From the NCBI GenBank assembly GCA_965221345.1, contig CBDCSD010000002.1, forward strand, positions 3,100,001 to 3,164,000: a stretch of 64,000 nt of DNA, written 5' to 3'. This document shows positions 1 through 9,673 of the stretch, in pieces; position 1 is the first letter of the stretch; the number at the start of each line of letters is the position of its first letter. The DNA is from Bin5 sp965221345. Lineage in GTDB: Bacteria > Chloroflexota > Anaerolineae > Caldilineales > Caldilineaceae. Below the pieces are notes generated by a model. It worked only from the letters and a program-made list of their open reading frames with translations, did not search any database and had not been told where the DNA came from. Both the position numbers and the translations under genes were made by a program.

Positions 1-304
1 GGCCGAGGAGGATCGGGCCGCCTGCCTTGCGCGAGCAGTGCGGGTAGCCGAGGCTCTGCATCTGATGGCCAAAGAATCAGACGAAGATGAAGGAATCGCC
101 GCTGTCAGCCACGGCACCTTTTTGGACAGCCTCCTCAAAGCTCTTCTTGGTCGGCTTCCGGGCAACGAAATCTACTTCAACCACCACAACACCGGTATCA
201 CTCGAGTAGACTTTTCGACTTCGAGGGCCGAAAGCAGTATGTCTGTCACTATTCGCTATACGAACCGCGCCGACCATCTGGCAGACAACCATTTGACCTT
301 TTGA
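1..304 (+). CDS. Histidine phosphatase family protein, C-terminal part (5' cut by window)
   Basis: The reading frame is open from base 2 and stops at TGA 302-304, so the start lies outside the window. About 100 residues are visible. AVSHGTFLDSLLKALLG resembles the second conserved His region (SHG) of the phosphoglycerate-mutase-like histidine phosphatases; the N-terminal RHG motif that carries the phospho-accepting His would be upstream. Family members remove phosphate from small metabolites or proteins in the cytoplasm, and the substrate cannot be told. The stop lies within the ribosome-binding site of thrH, so the two genes are probably cotranscribed. Confidence 0.7.
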   Translation, partial: AEEDRAACLARAVRVAEALHLMAKESDEDEGIAAVSHGTFLDSLLKALLGRLPGNEIYFNHHNTGITRVDFSTSRAESSMSVTIRYTNRADHLADNHLTF

Positions 305-316
305 GAGGAGTAAATA

Positions 317-952
317 TTGCCTGATCTACGACCCCGGCTCTTTGCGAGCGACCTGGAAGGCGTTCTTGTCCCTGAAATCTGGATCGCTTTTGCTGAAAAG
401 ACCGGCATTGAGCAGTTGCGACTGACCACCCGCGATATATCTGATTACGATCAACTGATGCAAATGAGGCTGAAAATTCTGAAGGAACGGAATCTGCGTT
501 TGCAAGATATTGAAGAAGTCATCGCAACCATCGCTCCGCTGCCGGGGGCGGGACAATTCGTCGACTGGATTCGCGCCCGCACGCAGTTCGTCGTTCTTTC
601 CGACACCTTCTACGAGTTCGCCAAACCCTTAATGGCCAAACTCGGCTACCCGACAATATTCTGTCACTCTCTGGAAGTTGATGAGGACGGGACCATCACC
701 GGCTATCGCCTTCGCCTGGACCAGTCAAAACGCAAAGCGATCTCTGCATTTCGTGACCTCCAGTTCCAGACCATGGCAATGGGTGATTCGTATAACGACA
801 TTGCGATGCTTGAAAAGGCTGACGCCGGACTGCTATTCGATCCACCCGACAACGTTGTTGACGATCATCCCGACCTGCCGGTTGTTCGCAACTATTATGA
901 GGCCAGGCAAGCTATAAAGGAGTGGTTGGTGGATGTGAAGGATAGAAGCTAG
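317..952 (+). CDS. thrH: Bifunctional phosphoserine phosphatase / homoserine phosphotransferase ThrH
   Basis: HAD-superfamily enzyme of 211 residues. It dephosphorylates phosphoserine and can pass the phosphate to homoserine, linking serine and threonine synthesis. The nucleophile loop SDLEGVLVPE (residues 11-20) has the DxE form typical of ThrH rather than the DxD of SerB. The block IWIAFAEKTGIEQL, the motif LSDTFYEF and the Mg-binding loop GDSYND near residue 157 also match ThrH, as does the length. I chose the TTG at 317 because GAGAGGAG (303-310) sits six bases upstream; no in-frame ATG is available before the nucleophile motif. No thr or ser biosynthesis gene is adjacent. Confidence 0.9.
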   Translation: MPDLRPRLFASDLEGVLVPEIWIAFAEKTGIEQLRLTTRDISDYDQLMQMRLKILKERNLRLQDIEEVIATIAPLPGAGQFVDWIRARTQFVVLSDTFYEFAKPLMAKLGYPTIFCHSLEVDEDGTITGYRLRLDQSKRKAISAFRDLQFQTMAMGDSYNDIAMLEKADAGLLFDPPDNVVDDHPDLPVVRNYYEARQAIKEWLVDVKDRS

Positions 953-989
953 AGACTGCGCTACTATCCTTCCGCCGATTGCTGGATAC

Positions 990-1499
990 ATGACCAATTT
1001 GCGGTTCGGTTCAGGCAAAGCGGGGCAAGGCTCCGGCTCAACCGAGTTGGTGACCGTTCTTGGCTATATTCTAACGGTTTCCTATCCTCTTCTGGCGTTG
1101 TCCACCGGCGTCCGAGCCTTGTTTCAACTCGTCTTGAAGGAAGGCGTCGTTAACTACCTTGCTCCGACTCTCAGTCTGGTGGCTGCGCTCTGCTATTTGA
1201 CAGCGACGATAGGATTCGCCCGCCGCGTACGTTGGGGCTGGCGTCTTTCTGTTGGGGTCCTGGCTTTCGAGACGGCTCTGACCCTGGTCGTTGGCACCCT
1301 GAGTTTGATCATACCCGCAACTATAGGGCGTACTGTTTGGCGCCACTTCGGCGCCGACTACGGATTTTTCCCTCTCTTCCAGCCGCTGATTGGCCTTGTC
1401 TGGCTTTTTTGGCCCTCCATTATGCAACAGTATGGCCTGAATATCGGCCAGAACCGCGCGCGATCAATTCCGTTGAAGATGGGATCGAGAGGTAGATGA
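990..1499 (+). CDS. Small multi-spanning membrane protein, function unknown
   Basis: Protein of 169 residues with about four hydrophobic helices (roughly 21-44, 53-76, 82-105 and 125-146) and a basic C-terminal tail. I recognise no family. The ATG is at 990 with only a weak ribosome-binding site. Its stop overlaps the start of the downstream ABC permease gene as ATGA (1496-1499), so the two are probably translationally coupled. It may be an accessory membrane subunit of that transporter, but only position supports this. Confidence 0.65.
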   Translation: MTNLRFGSGKAGQGSGSTELVTVLGYILTVSYPLLALSTGVRALFQLVLKEGVVNYLAPTLSLVAALCYLTATIGFARRVRWGWRLSVGVLAFETALTLVVGTLSLIIPATIGRTVWRHFGADYGFFPLFQPLIGLVWLFWPSIMQQYGLNIGQNRARSIPLKMGSRGR

Positions 1500-3199
1500 G
1501 AAACAAGAGCGGGTCGCCGGCGCCGTCTCGGAGGAGCATTGCCTATCAGGTCCTGCGCAAAGCTTATTCGTCCGGGCCGCTCAGCCATTCCGAATATGCG
1601 ACGAGCTTGTCGGTTCGTAGATATTTCGGAGTCGTTTTCAAAGCGATTGTTCTTCTTATCGCGCTTGCCATGCTGTTGCCGCTCGCCTATCTTCTCTACC
1701 GGGCTGCCGGTGTCGGCTGGACCCAGGCGGTTGACCTGCTGGCCCGCATGCGCACCCTTCAAATCATGTGGAACAGCCTGATCCTCGTATGCGGTGTCAC
1801 CACTCTGTCGCTTGCGCTGGCTCTGCCGTTCGCTTGGCTGACCGAAAGGACTGATCTGCCGGGCTGGCGAATCTGGACGGTGCTGGCAATGATGCCTTTG
1901 GTGATCCCAAGCTATGTCGGCGGATTCGCATTGATTGCCATGTTCGGGCCTCGTGGCGCCCTGCAAGAACTCCTGTCCCCCTTTGGAGTAAACCGCCTGC
2001 CGTCAATCTACGGTTTCACCGGCGCACTTTGGGTCCTGACGCTTTTTACCTACCCCTACATCTTCATGAGCATACGCGCCGCGTTGCACAGATTTGATCC
2101 GTCAATCGAAGAGGCCGCGCGTTCGCTGGGGTATAATGGGTGGCAGACATTCCTGAAGGTAACATTACCCAATTTGCGGCCCGCTATCACGGCAGGCGGA
2201 CTACTGGTGGCGCTCTACACGCTCAGTGATTTTGGCGCGGTTTCGCTGCTACGCTACAACAGTTTCACGCGGGCAATATATGTTCAGTATCTGAGCAGCT
2301 TCGACCGAAACGTTGCCTCCCTCCTGTCATTGGCGCTGATCGTGTTTACGATTATACTACTGGTGCTGGAAAGAAACAGCAGAGGGCGCGGCCGTCCTCG
2401 CTATTACCGCAGCAGCGCCGGGGTTGCCGCGCCACGCAAACGCATTGAACTCGCCCATCGGAAATGGCCGGCACTCCTTTTTTGCGGCACTGTGGTCACG
2501 GCTGCCCTTGTACTGCCTGTCGGCGTAATCGTCTTCTGGTTGTTGCGGGGCCTGGCGTCCGGCGAATCGTTGACCCCGGTATGGACGGCGACACTCAACA
2601 GTTTCCGCGCCGGCGCCATGGCGGCCTTAGCCGCGGCAGCATTAGGACTGCCTGTCGCCTTTGCTGCGATACGGATGGGGGGACGACTAATGAATCTCGC
2701 GGCGCGGGCCGTATATGTTGGCTACGGGTTGCCGGGAATCGTCATAGCGCTCAGCCTGGTGTTCTTTGGCGCAAATTTCGCTCCCCTACTCTATCAGACC
2801 TTGTGGATGCTGGTGTTTGCCTACGTCGTCCGTTTTTTGCCCCAGGCCATTGGCGCCATGCAGATTAGCTTGTTGCAGATGAATCCCCGCCTCGAGGAAG
2901 CCGGGCGCAGCCTGGGCCTTGGGAATCGCGCCGTATTCAGGCGTATTATAGCCCCGATAGTGCAACCGGGGGTTCTGGCAGGGATGGCGCTCGTCTTTCT
3001 GACGACCGTAAAGGAGTTGCCTGCAACGCTGCTCTTGAGTCCGACAGGATTCACGACTTTGGCAACGCAAATCTGGTCGGCTACAGACGAGGCTTTTTTT
3101 GCTCGGGCAGCCGCGCCGGCACTTATGCTCCTGGCGATGTCGGCATTTAGTATATTTCTTGTACTCATGCAGGAGGAAAGGGAAGTGGGCGGCGGCTAG
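1496..3199 (+). CDS. Fused ABC transporter permease, iron(III)/thiamine (FbpB/ThiP) type
   Basis: Membrane channel of a binding-protein-dependent importer, 567 residues. Two permease domains are fused in one chain: each carries an EAA loop that docks the ATPase, EEAARSLGYNGWQTFLKVTL near 205-224 and EEAGRSLGLGNRAVFRRIIA near 467-486. About 12 hydrophobic segments are visible; the first spans about 49-68 after a hydrophilic, basic N-terminus. The stretch VKELPATLLLSPTGF after the second EAA loop is typical of ferric-iron permeases, so Fe(III) is the favoured substrate and thiamine or polyamine the alternatives. No periplasmic binding protein gene is adjacent in the window. Confidence 0.85.
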   Translation: MRNKSGSPAPSRRSIAYQVLRKAYSSGPLSHSEYATSLSVRRYFGVVFKAIVLLIALAMLLPLAYLLYRAAGVGWTQAVDLLARMRTLQIMWNSLILVCGVTTLSLALALPFAWLTERTDLPGWRIWTVLAMMPLVIPSYVGGFALIAMFGPRGALQELLSPFGVNRLPSIYGFTGALWVLTLFTYPYIFMSIRAALHRFDPSIEEAARSLGYNGWQTFLKVTLPNLRPAITAGGLLVALYTLSDFGAVSLLRYNSFTRAIYVQYLSSFDRNVASLLSLALIVFTIILLVLERNSRGRGRPRYYRSSAGVAAPRKRIELAHRKWPALLFCGTVVTAALVLPVGVIVFWLLRGLASGESLTPVWTATLNSFRAGAMAALAAAALGLPVAFAAIRMGGRLMNLAARAVYVGYGLPGIVIALSLVFFGANFAPLLYQTLWMLVFAYVVRFLPQAIGAMQISLLQMNPRLEEAGRSLGLGNRAVFRRIIAPIVQPGVLAGMALVFLTTVKELPATLLLSPTGFTTLATQIWSATDEAFFARAAAPALMLLAMSAFSIFLVLMQEEREVGGG

Positions 3200-3237
3200 G
3201 ACAGTACCTCGGCCGCCGGTCACCGACAAATGGCGCC

Positions 3238-4377
3238 ATGAGTCGAATGGAACAGAGGCCAGCAGGGCTTCGTTTGCAGGGTGTTTCCAAACATTTTGGC
3301 ACAAAGGATGCCCCCATCCTGGCAGCCAGCAAAGTTGCCTTGACAGTTGACAGCGGCGAGTTGCTCGCACTTCTGGGCCCTTCCGGGTGCGGAAAAACGA
3401 CGACTCTGCGCCTCATCGCCGGTTTCGAACGCGTCGATGCCGGCACAATCGAAATCGATGGCGAAGTAGTGGCCAGCAGGTCAGTCCACGTGCAGCCCGA
3501 AAGGCGTCGCGTCGGCATGGTGTTCCAGGAATATGCCCTGTTTCCCCATGTCAGTGTTCTTGCCAACATCGAGTTTGGGCTGCGCCGTATGGCGGCAGCC
3601 GACAAGGAAGTGCGGACAAAAGAAATTCTGGATTTGACAGGGCTGGTAGGGCTGGAACAGCGGATGCCGCATGAATTGAGCGGAGGCCAGCAGCAGAGGG
3701 TTGCTCTGGCCAGGGCCCTGGCTCCCAGACCGGCCTTGATTCTGTTGGACGAACCCTTCAGCAACCTGGATGCCAGCCTGCGCGCCCGTGTCCGCGCCGA
3801 GGTGCGCGAGATTTTACATGCTGCCAACACGACTGCTGTTTTCGTCACGCATGATCAGGAAGAGGCGCTCAGTCTGGTCGACCGGGTGGCGGTCATGCTG
3901 GATGGCAGCGTGGAGCAGGTGGACTCTCCCCATGAACTGTACACAAACCCGGCCAACCGAGCTGTGGCCGAGTTCATCGGTGACGCCAACTTTTTGCCAG
4001 GTGTTGGCCACGGGGATACCGTCGAGTGTGAACTGGGCATTCTGGCTGCGCGCAATCCCATTCGTGGTCCGGTCGACATACTTTTGCGGCCGGAAAATAT
4101 CGAACTGTTGGCGGCGCAGCCCGGCCTTCCCGCGTCTCGAGTTCGACATTCCCTTTTCTTCGGCCACGACCAATTGATCACAGTTCAGCTCCCAACGGGC
4201 ACACATATCACTGCGCGATTGGGGCCCTTTGATGGCTACGTACAGGATTTGCCGTTGCAAGTGGCAGTACGCTCACCGGTGATCGCATATCCACGCACGA
4301 TCGAGGAAGGCCCACGCCTTTCAGGCGGCCCTAAGGATGACGCGAAACGCACCAGGCGAAGAGGTGACCGATCATGA
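3238..4377 (+). CDS. ABC transporter ATP-binding protein, iron/spermidine type
   Basis: Cytoplasmic ATPase partner of the upstream fused permease, 379 residues. Walker A GPSGCGKT (47-54), Q-loop FQEYALFPH (near 96), signature LSGGQQQRVALARA (147-160), Walker B LILLDEP (167-173) and the His switch FVTHDQEEA are all intact. The 120 residues after the nucleotide-binding domain form the TOBE-like regulatory domain, with the LLRPENIEL motif typical of FbpC/PotA/MalK-type subunits. The gene follows the permease by 38 bases and overlaps zwf as ATGA (4374-4377), so importer and glucose-6-phosphate dehydrogenase are probably one transcript. The ATG at 3238 lacks a clear Shine-Dalgarno sequence. Confidence 0.87.
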   Translation: MSRMEQRPAGLRLQGVSKHFGTKDAPILAASKVALTVDSGELLALLGPSGCGKTTTLRLIAGFERVDAGTIEIDGEVVASRSVHVQPERRRVGMVFQEYALFPHVSVLANIEFGLRRMAAADKEVRTKEILDLTGLVGLEQRMPHELSGGQQQRVALARALAPRPALILLDEPFSNLDASLRARVRAEVREILHAANTTAVFVTHDQEEALSLVDRVAVMLDGSVEQVDSPHELYTNPANRAVAEFIGDANFLPGVGHGDTVECELGILAARNPIRGPVDILLRPENIELLAAQPGLPASRVRHSLFFGHDQLITVQLPTGTHITARLGPFDGYVQDLPLQVAVRSPVIAYPRTIEEGPRLSGGPKDDAKRTRRRGDRS

Positions 4378-6005
4378 GTGAAGGAATTATTCTGGAGGAA
4401 GCCCCGGACATCCATGCGCAGTTTCAGGTTTCGTCCCCGGCCCTTATGGTCATTTTTGGCGCGTCGGGCGACCTGGCAAACCGAAAATTGTTGCCCGCTA
4501 TATACAAACTCTCCCAGCAACGGCTCTTGCCCCCAAACTTTGTCATTCTTGGTTACGCCCGTTCTCCATTGAGCGATGATGAGTTGCGCCTTCGAGCCCG
4601 CTCCAGCTTAATTGCTAATCCTGAAGTCGAATTCCAGAGTTCGCAGTGGGATGCTTTTGCCCCGCGTCTCTTCTATATCTCCGGCGAGTATGACGACCCC
4701 GAAAGCTTTATGCGTTTGCGCGACCGCGTCATCCAGTTGGAAGAACAGTGGAACATCGGCGGCAATCGCCTTTTCTACCTGTCTACACCCCCGTCCGTCT
4801 ACGAGCCAATCATTACCTGTCTGGGCGCCGCCGACCTCGTTTCGCCCGTCGGCAGCCACAATTGGACTCGCGTCGTCATCGAAAAGCCCTTCGGCAGCGA
4901 TCTGCAGAGCGCTCACAAGCTCAACGATCATGTCCTTTCAGTATTCGACGAAGATCAGGTCTATCGTATCGATCACTACCTGGGCAAAGAGACGGTACAG
5001 AATGTGCTGGTATTTCGTTTCGCAAATGGGATTTTCGAGCCAGTCTGGAACCGCAACTACGTGGACAATGTACAGATAACTGTGGCGGAAAGTATAGGTG
5101 TCGAGGGCCGGGGCGGCTACTACGAAAGGTCCGGGGCACTACGGGACATGGTGCAGAATCACCTCATGCAGCTTGTCTCGCTTACGGCAATGGAGCCTCC
5201 GATTGCGTTCGACGCCAAAGCCGTCCGCGACCAGAAAGTCAACCTGCTCCAGGCCATCCGCCCCTTGCAGCCAGAAGAGGTGCCGAATTACGTAGTGCGC
5301 GCCCAATACGGGGTGGGCACGGCCGATACGCGAGCGGTCCCAGACTATCTGCACGAAAACGGCGTCGCTTCAGACTCCACCACCGAGACCTACGTGGCCT
5401 GGCGCCTTGAGATCGACAACTGGCGTTGGCAGGGCGTTCCCTTCTATTTGCGAACAGGCAAGGCTCTGCCGCGCAAAGCATCGGAGATTTCAGTTACCTT
5501 CCGCCGTGCGCCCCACCTGCTTTTTGACTCCACGGAAGGATTTGATGGCGCGGCGCGTCAAGGAGAAATGGGGGTGCAAGCAGCAACCCAGGGAACGCAG
5601 CTGAACGGAGACAGTCTCAGCCGCAATGTCCTGACGATGCGCATTCAACCGGATGAAGGTATCACGCTAAAGACGCTGGCCAAGCGGCCAGGTCCTTCAG
5701 TAAATCTGACGCCCGTCAATCTGGAGTTCACCTACGGCCACAGCTTCGGCGACCCGCCTGACGCCTACCAGCGCCTTCTGCTTGATGTCGTTCTCGGAGA
5801 TTCCACTCTCTTTACCAGGCGAGATGAAGTGGAGCTGGCATGGCAGCGAATCACACAGGTGTTGGATGGATGGCAGAGGCAGGAAGATCAGTCAGCCAAT
5901 GGAAGCGAACCGTTTCGCCTGCCCAAATATCCGGCAGGCACTTGGGGCCCCACTGAGGCCGACGCGTTGCTGGCAAAGGAAGGGCAAAACTGGATAGCCG
6001 AGTGA
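4374..6005 (+). CDS. zwf: Glucose-6-phosphate 1-dehydrogenase
   Basis: Oxidises glucose 6-phosphate to 6-phosphogluconolactone with reduction of NADP, the first step of the oxidative pentose phosphate pathway. The dinucleotide-binding motif GASGDLANRK (29-38), the EKPFG motif (170-174) and the catalytic RIDHYLGKE (198-206) are all present; the C-terminal domain contains the expected PFYLRTGK motif. At 543 residues it is slightly longer than the usual 490-510. The ATG overlaps the stop of the ABC ATPase gene by four bases. The next pathway enzyme, pgl, lies 2.8 kb downstream on the same strand, separated by a gene on the opposite strand. Confidence 0.96.
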   Translation: MSEGIILEEAPDIHAQFQVSSPALMVIFGASGDLANRKLLPAIYKLSQQRLLPPNFVILGYARSPLSDDELRLRARSSLIANPEVEFQSSQWDAFAPRLFYISGEYDDPESFMRLRDRVIQLEEQWNIGGNRLFYLSTPPSVYEPIITCLGAADLVSPVGSHNWTRVVIEKPFGSDLQSAHKLNDHVLSVFDEDQVYRIDHYLGKETVQNVLVFRFANGIFEPVWNRNYVDNVQITVAESIGVEGRGGYYERSGALRDMVQNHLMQLVSLTAMEPPIAFDAKAVRDQKVNLLQAIRPLQPEEVPNYVVRAQYGVGTADTRAVPDYLHENGVASDSTTETYVAWRLEIDNWRWQGVPFYLRTGKALPRKASEISVTFRRAPHLLFDSTEGFDGAARQGEMGVQAATQGTQLNGDSLSRNVLTMRIQPDEGITLKTLAKRPGPSVNLTPVNLEFTYGHSFGDPPDAYQRLLLDVVLGDSTLFTRRDEVELAWQRITQVLDGWQRQEDQSANGSEPFRLPKYPAGTWGPTEADALLAKEGQNWIAE

Positions 6006-6050
6006 GAATGTCGGCTCTATGTCGAGAGTGAAAATGCTCTCCAGCCCCTG

Positions 6051-8768
6051 CTACTGATCCCCACTACAGATGTAACACGATTTCCCGTCGTGCACTCTAA
6101 TTGGCGCCAGCAGTTGACCAGTTTCGAAATGACCTTGCTCCCCGTCTTCAGGTTGGAACGGCAGCCTCTCTCCGCTCTCGAAACTGTACAGGCCAATGCG
6201 AAGCAGATAGTCTCCTGGGGCTAAGCTACTTGGCACCTCGAGTTTGCGTCTGTCAATGTACAGACTGTTTGACTTCCACTGGCTTGTCGGCAGCAGTCCG
6301 GCTAATGGTGCACCATCGAACTGGGCAACGAGTTCTCCCTGGAGGTCGGTCATATGTATGTACGTGATCCAATCGCTGGCGACGCCTTCGCCGGTCTCCC
6401 AGAAAAGGCGGAGGGAGCGGCCGCCAGGCTCATCAAACAGGTCGTAGCCTTGCAAATGTAGGCCGACATCGGTGTCAGCTGACGCCACGGTGGTTGGCCG
6501 CACCCGCTGCAACAATCCGGGACGTAGCGGCGGGACCTCCAACTCCCTCAGATGCACCAGATCATTCGTCGAGCCGGGTACTCTCAATCTTTGGCCGGAG
6601 GATGAGACAAGGCCAGCTACCAGCGTGTACGGGACTGGCGGTAAGTCGGCGGGGAGAATGAGTCGCATGGTTTCCACGTAGTACTTTGCCGGATTCCAGA
6701 CCCTTGTAGGAGGGCGCAGGTCCCCCTGGTTTTCGACGGCCCATGAACGCTGCAAGGAGGGTGTGTACAGATGAAGAAACGAGTGATAGTCATCGACTAT
6801 TTTGTCGTGCGCCTGCCAGTACAGGCGTACACTTATTGTCCCGCCCGGCTCTGGAGTTTCGCCGTTGAGCAACTTCCAACCGAGGAGGGTTAGCTTGTCG
6901 GTCGAATCGTCGCCCAAGGTGGCAGCCTTACCCTCTACGGAAAAGGCCAGTTGCCCCTGAGGCGAGTGCCGCAAGAACGGCCCTCTCTCGGACCAGTCGA
7001 CCGCATAGCGCAGTACAACAACAACAAGAACGCAGCCGACCATCCAGGCGACAGAGCGCGTTGAGGAGCTTGGTGCTGCGCTGACTTCATCTTCTCCACT
7101 TCGCCTGCGGGAAACATTAATGTAGAGCCCGGCAATAGTTGCAAGCAGCCCAAAGAGGCTCAGCCGCTCACCCCAGCGTTGCCAGACAGTTCCCTCCCAG
7201 CGTATTGTCAGCGGTTGCTCTGGATCGAGCAGCCCTGTCACCTGCGTCCAGCCAGCCGGCCCTCTCGATAAATCTGCCTGCCTGCCGGCGCTCCAGGCAG
7301 GGTGGAAGTGCAGCCGCAGCAACATTGGTCCTCCATCCTCGGAGAGGTCGGCGACAGCCTCGTGCGGCGAGCGCCATGTTAGCCGTGTCGAGGGCGGTTC
7401 CGCGATTTCACCCCTCATTACGCCCATGTTTGCGCCCTGAACCAGGAATTCATTGAAGCTAGTCATACCCCAGGCATTCATCCTAGGTTCATAGGAGCGC
7501 GTCTCGGCAGGCGTCAGAGCTTTCACCGGGCTGAATTCGGAAAACATTGGCGTATGGCCGGGAAAAAGATAGGGAAAGACAACGAGAAGAGAAGCCAACA
7601 CCAGTATGAGAGCAGGCAGCCAACTCCGTTTAAGTCCCCAAGAGTCTGTTGCCGCTGCCGCCGCCACCGAAGCGCCCAAGGGAGCGATCAGCAGAAAGCG
7701 GGAAGGATACTGAAAAATTGTCAGCCCTGCCCACGATTCCCACAGATACTCGGACAGAGGCGACGCCATTGAAAGCATCCCCAAGGCAAAGAGAGCGCCA
7801 GCCAGACCCCAGACTCGAACTTCTCTGCGTGGCCGGAAAAGAGCAACGGCCAAGCCCGAAATGACAGCCAGCCAAGACGCAAAGCCGAAGGTGTTGATTG
7901 GCATCAATGGATTGCCGGCCCGGCTGTCCAAAATCGGGGATTGGAAGCCTGCCAACTGCCACCACCGAAGAAAATACTCGCTGAAATGGGCAAGTCTTTT
8001 CTGAGTATTATCAAATTGCACGTGAGGCAAATCGGCCATGGCAGGCAGCCAGAAGCCGGCAGTCACCACTGCGGCCAGAAGTGCCGCTGCTGCACAACGC
8101 AGCGAACCGCCTGGCTGGCGGTATCCTACAAACATCAGGAACCACATGCCCAGTAACACGACAGCACCGGCAAGCGCCATGAGATTGTGGCTGACGACCA
8201 AGGCTGCCAAAGAGATTACTGAAGCAAGCCAATAGAGGATGGAGTCCTTCTTTTGGAGTGAAGCGAAGGCCCAAAGACATACAGGCAGGAGAAGAAGAGC
8301 AAGAATCTGAGGATAATCGCCTGCATAATAAACGGTTCGAGTTAGTAGGATGGGGTGAAGGACGTATATTGAAGTCCCTGCCATGCAAGCCACTGGATTG
8401 AAAGCACGGCGCAGCCAGCCGTACACACCCAAGCCGGACAGAACGAAAGCTGTCGTCATGACAAGCTTCAGAGTGTCATCCAGTCCGATGCCGATTCGAT
8501 GCGCCGCGGCTACGAGCCAGTGCAAACCTGGGCTATAATGATGAAAGACCGGGGCTCCGAGGTCATTGTAGACTTCTGGAAACCAGCGCGGCCAATAGAT
8601 GCCCTGCTCAAAAGCTCGCTCGATGGCAGCGCTGCGGTGAAGATGGACCTGGACATCGCCCGTGCTGAGGGGTATCCCGTCAATCTGCCAAAGTGGGCCG
8701 GTGACAAGGACTGTCAGAAGTGCGACAAAAACTGTGACAAAAAGGCCACTGGGGATTCGGATCGGCAT
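6051..8768 (-). CDS. Large multi-spanning membrane protein, GT-C / YfhO-like
   Basis: Protein of 905 residues. The N-terminal half has about a dozen hydrophobic helices and the layout of GT-C-fold membrane glycosyltransferases and the related 6-pyruvoyl-tetrahydropterin-synthase-related membrane family: a first helix, then an extracytoplasmic loop with STGDVQVHLHRSAAIERAF and YWPRWFPEVYNDLGAPVFHH. The C-terminal third, after another hydrophobic pair near 530 and 570, is a soluble beta-rich part. It probably modifies a cell-surface polymer using a lipid-linked sugar, which is inferred from fold only. It is transcribed against its neighbours and separates zwf from pgl. Confidence 0.65.
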   Translation of the reverse strand: MPIRIPSGLFVTVFVALLTVLVTGPLWQIDGIPLSTGDVQVHLHRSAAIERAFEQGIYWPRWFPEVYNDLGAPVFHHYSPGLHWLVAAAHRIGIGLDDTLKLVMTTAFVLSGLGVYGWLRRAFNPVACMAGTSIYVLHPILLTRTVYYAGDYPQILALLLLPVCLWAFASLQKKDSILYWLASVISLAALVVSHNLMALAGAVVLLGMWFLMFVGYRQPGGSLRCAAAALLAAVVTAGFWLPAMADLPHVQFDNTQKRLAHFSEYFLRWWQLAGFQSPILDSRAGNPLMPINTFGFASWLAVISGLAVALFRPRREVRVWGLAGALFALGMLSMASPLSEYLWESWAGLTIFQYPSRFLLIAPLGASVAAAAATDSWGLKRSWLPALILVLASLLVVFPYLFPGHTPMFSEFSPVKALTPAETRSYEPRMNAWGMTSFNEFLVQGANMGVMRGEIAEPPSTRLTWRSPHEAVADLSEDGGPMLLRLHFHPAWSAGRQADLSRGPAGWTQVTGLLDPEQPLTIRWEGTVWQRWGERLSLFGLLATIAGLYINVSRRRSGEDEVSAAPSSSTRSVAWMVGCVLVVVVLRYAVDWSERGPFLRHSPQGQLAFSVEGKAATLGDDSTDKLTLLGWKLLNGETPEPGGTISVRLYWQAHDKIVDDYHSFLHLYTPSLQRSWAVENQGDLRPPTRVWNPAKYYVETMRLILPADLPPVPYTLVAGLVSSSGQRLRVPGSTNDLVHLRELEVPPLRPGLLQRVRPTTVASADTDVGLHLQGYDLFDEPGGRSLRLFWETGEGVASDWITYIHMTDLQGELVAQFDGAPLAGLLPTSQWKSNSLYIDRRKLEVPSSLAPGDYLLRIGLYSFESGERLPFQPEDGEQGHFETGQLLAPIRVHDGKSCYICSGDQ

Positions 8769-8851
8769 TCCAGAAAGTATACAAAGTCACAAGACGCAAG
8801 GCAAGCCACAGACGTTGTCGGCGCGACGCAATTGGCTGATAAGAGACCGCA

Positions 8852-9637
8852 ATGACTATACAGGAAAGCATATTCGAGCGTTATGAAGGAGGTGGGACCA
8901 AGGGTTCATCTAGTAATAACCTTATAGTCCAGCCCAATCGCGCAGAGCTCGCCCGAACTGCCGCCGGGATGATTGCGGCCGCCTCGCTTATCAGCATCGC
9001 GCAGAGAGGCGTCTTCAATCTCGCTCTCTCCGGCGGCTCCACGCCAGGACCGGTGTACGAACTTCTGGCTGCAGACACTGACATCGACTGGAGTCGTTGC
9101 AACATCTTCTGGAGCGACGAACGCTGCGTGCCTCCCGACCATGCCGAAAGCAACTACCGCCTGGTCCGCGAAACGCTGCTGGATCGACTGCCGCACCTGC
9201 CGGCGCTCGTGGCGCGTATGGCCGGCGAGTTGCAGCCGCAGACTGCGGCGCGCGCCTACGGGCAGACAATTCGCGAGACTATACCTGCAGACGAGACCGG
9301 CCTTCCCCAGTTCGACTTGATCCTCCTGGGGATGGGTGACGATGGCCACACGGCCAGCCTGTTTCCCGGCTCACAAACTCTGCAAATAACCGATCGCCTG
9401 GTCGCGGCAGACTACGTCAGCAAGTTCGACGCATTTCGCCTGACCCTCACCTACCCGCTTCTCAATGCCGGGCGTCACGTCCTGATTCTGGTCAGCGGCG
9501 CCTCCAAGGCTGCCACGTTGCACACTGTTCTGCATGGCCCACATCAGCCCCACAATTATCCTGTGCAGGGCGTGCAACCGACGACCGGCCAGTTCAGATG
9601 GCTCGTTGATGCTGATGCCGCACAAAGTGCAAGTTAG
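8852..9637 (+). CDS. pgl: 6-phosphogluconolactonase
   Basis: Hydrolyses 6-phosphogluconolactone to 6-phosphogluconate, the second oxidative pentose phosphate step. The protein has 261 residues, the usual length of the PGL/DevB family. ALSGGSTPGPVYELL (58-72), FWSDERCVPPDHAESNYRL (86-104) and LLGMGDDGHTASLFPGS (158-174) are the characteristic substrate-binding and catalytic blocks. The first 25 residues are extra and poorly conserved in appearance, so a later start is possible. The gene lies 37 bases before glgP on the same strand. Confidence 0.92.
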   Translation: MTIQESIFERYEGGGTKGSSSNNLIVQPNRAELARTAAGMIAAASLISIAQRGVFNLALSGGSTPGPVYELLAADTDIDWSRCNIFWSDERCVPPDHAESNYRLVRETLLDRLPHLPALVARMAGELQPQTAARAYGQTIRETIPADETGLPQFDLILLGMGDDGHTASLFPGSQTLQITDRLVAADYVSKFDAFRLTLTYPLLNAGRHVLILVSGASKAATLHTVLHGPHQPHNYPVQGVQPTTGQFRWLVDADAAQSAS

Positions 9638-9673
9638 TTAAGTCGAGCACAATCCCGTCAGGAGCCTGATGCC

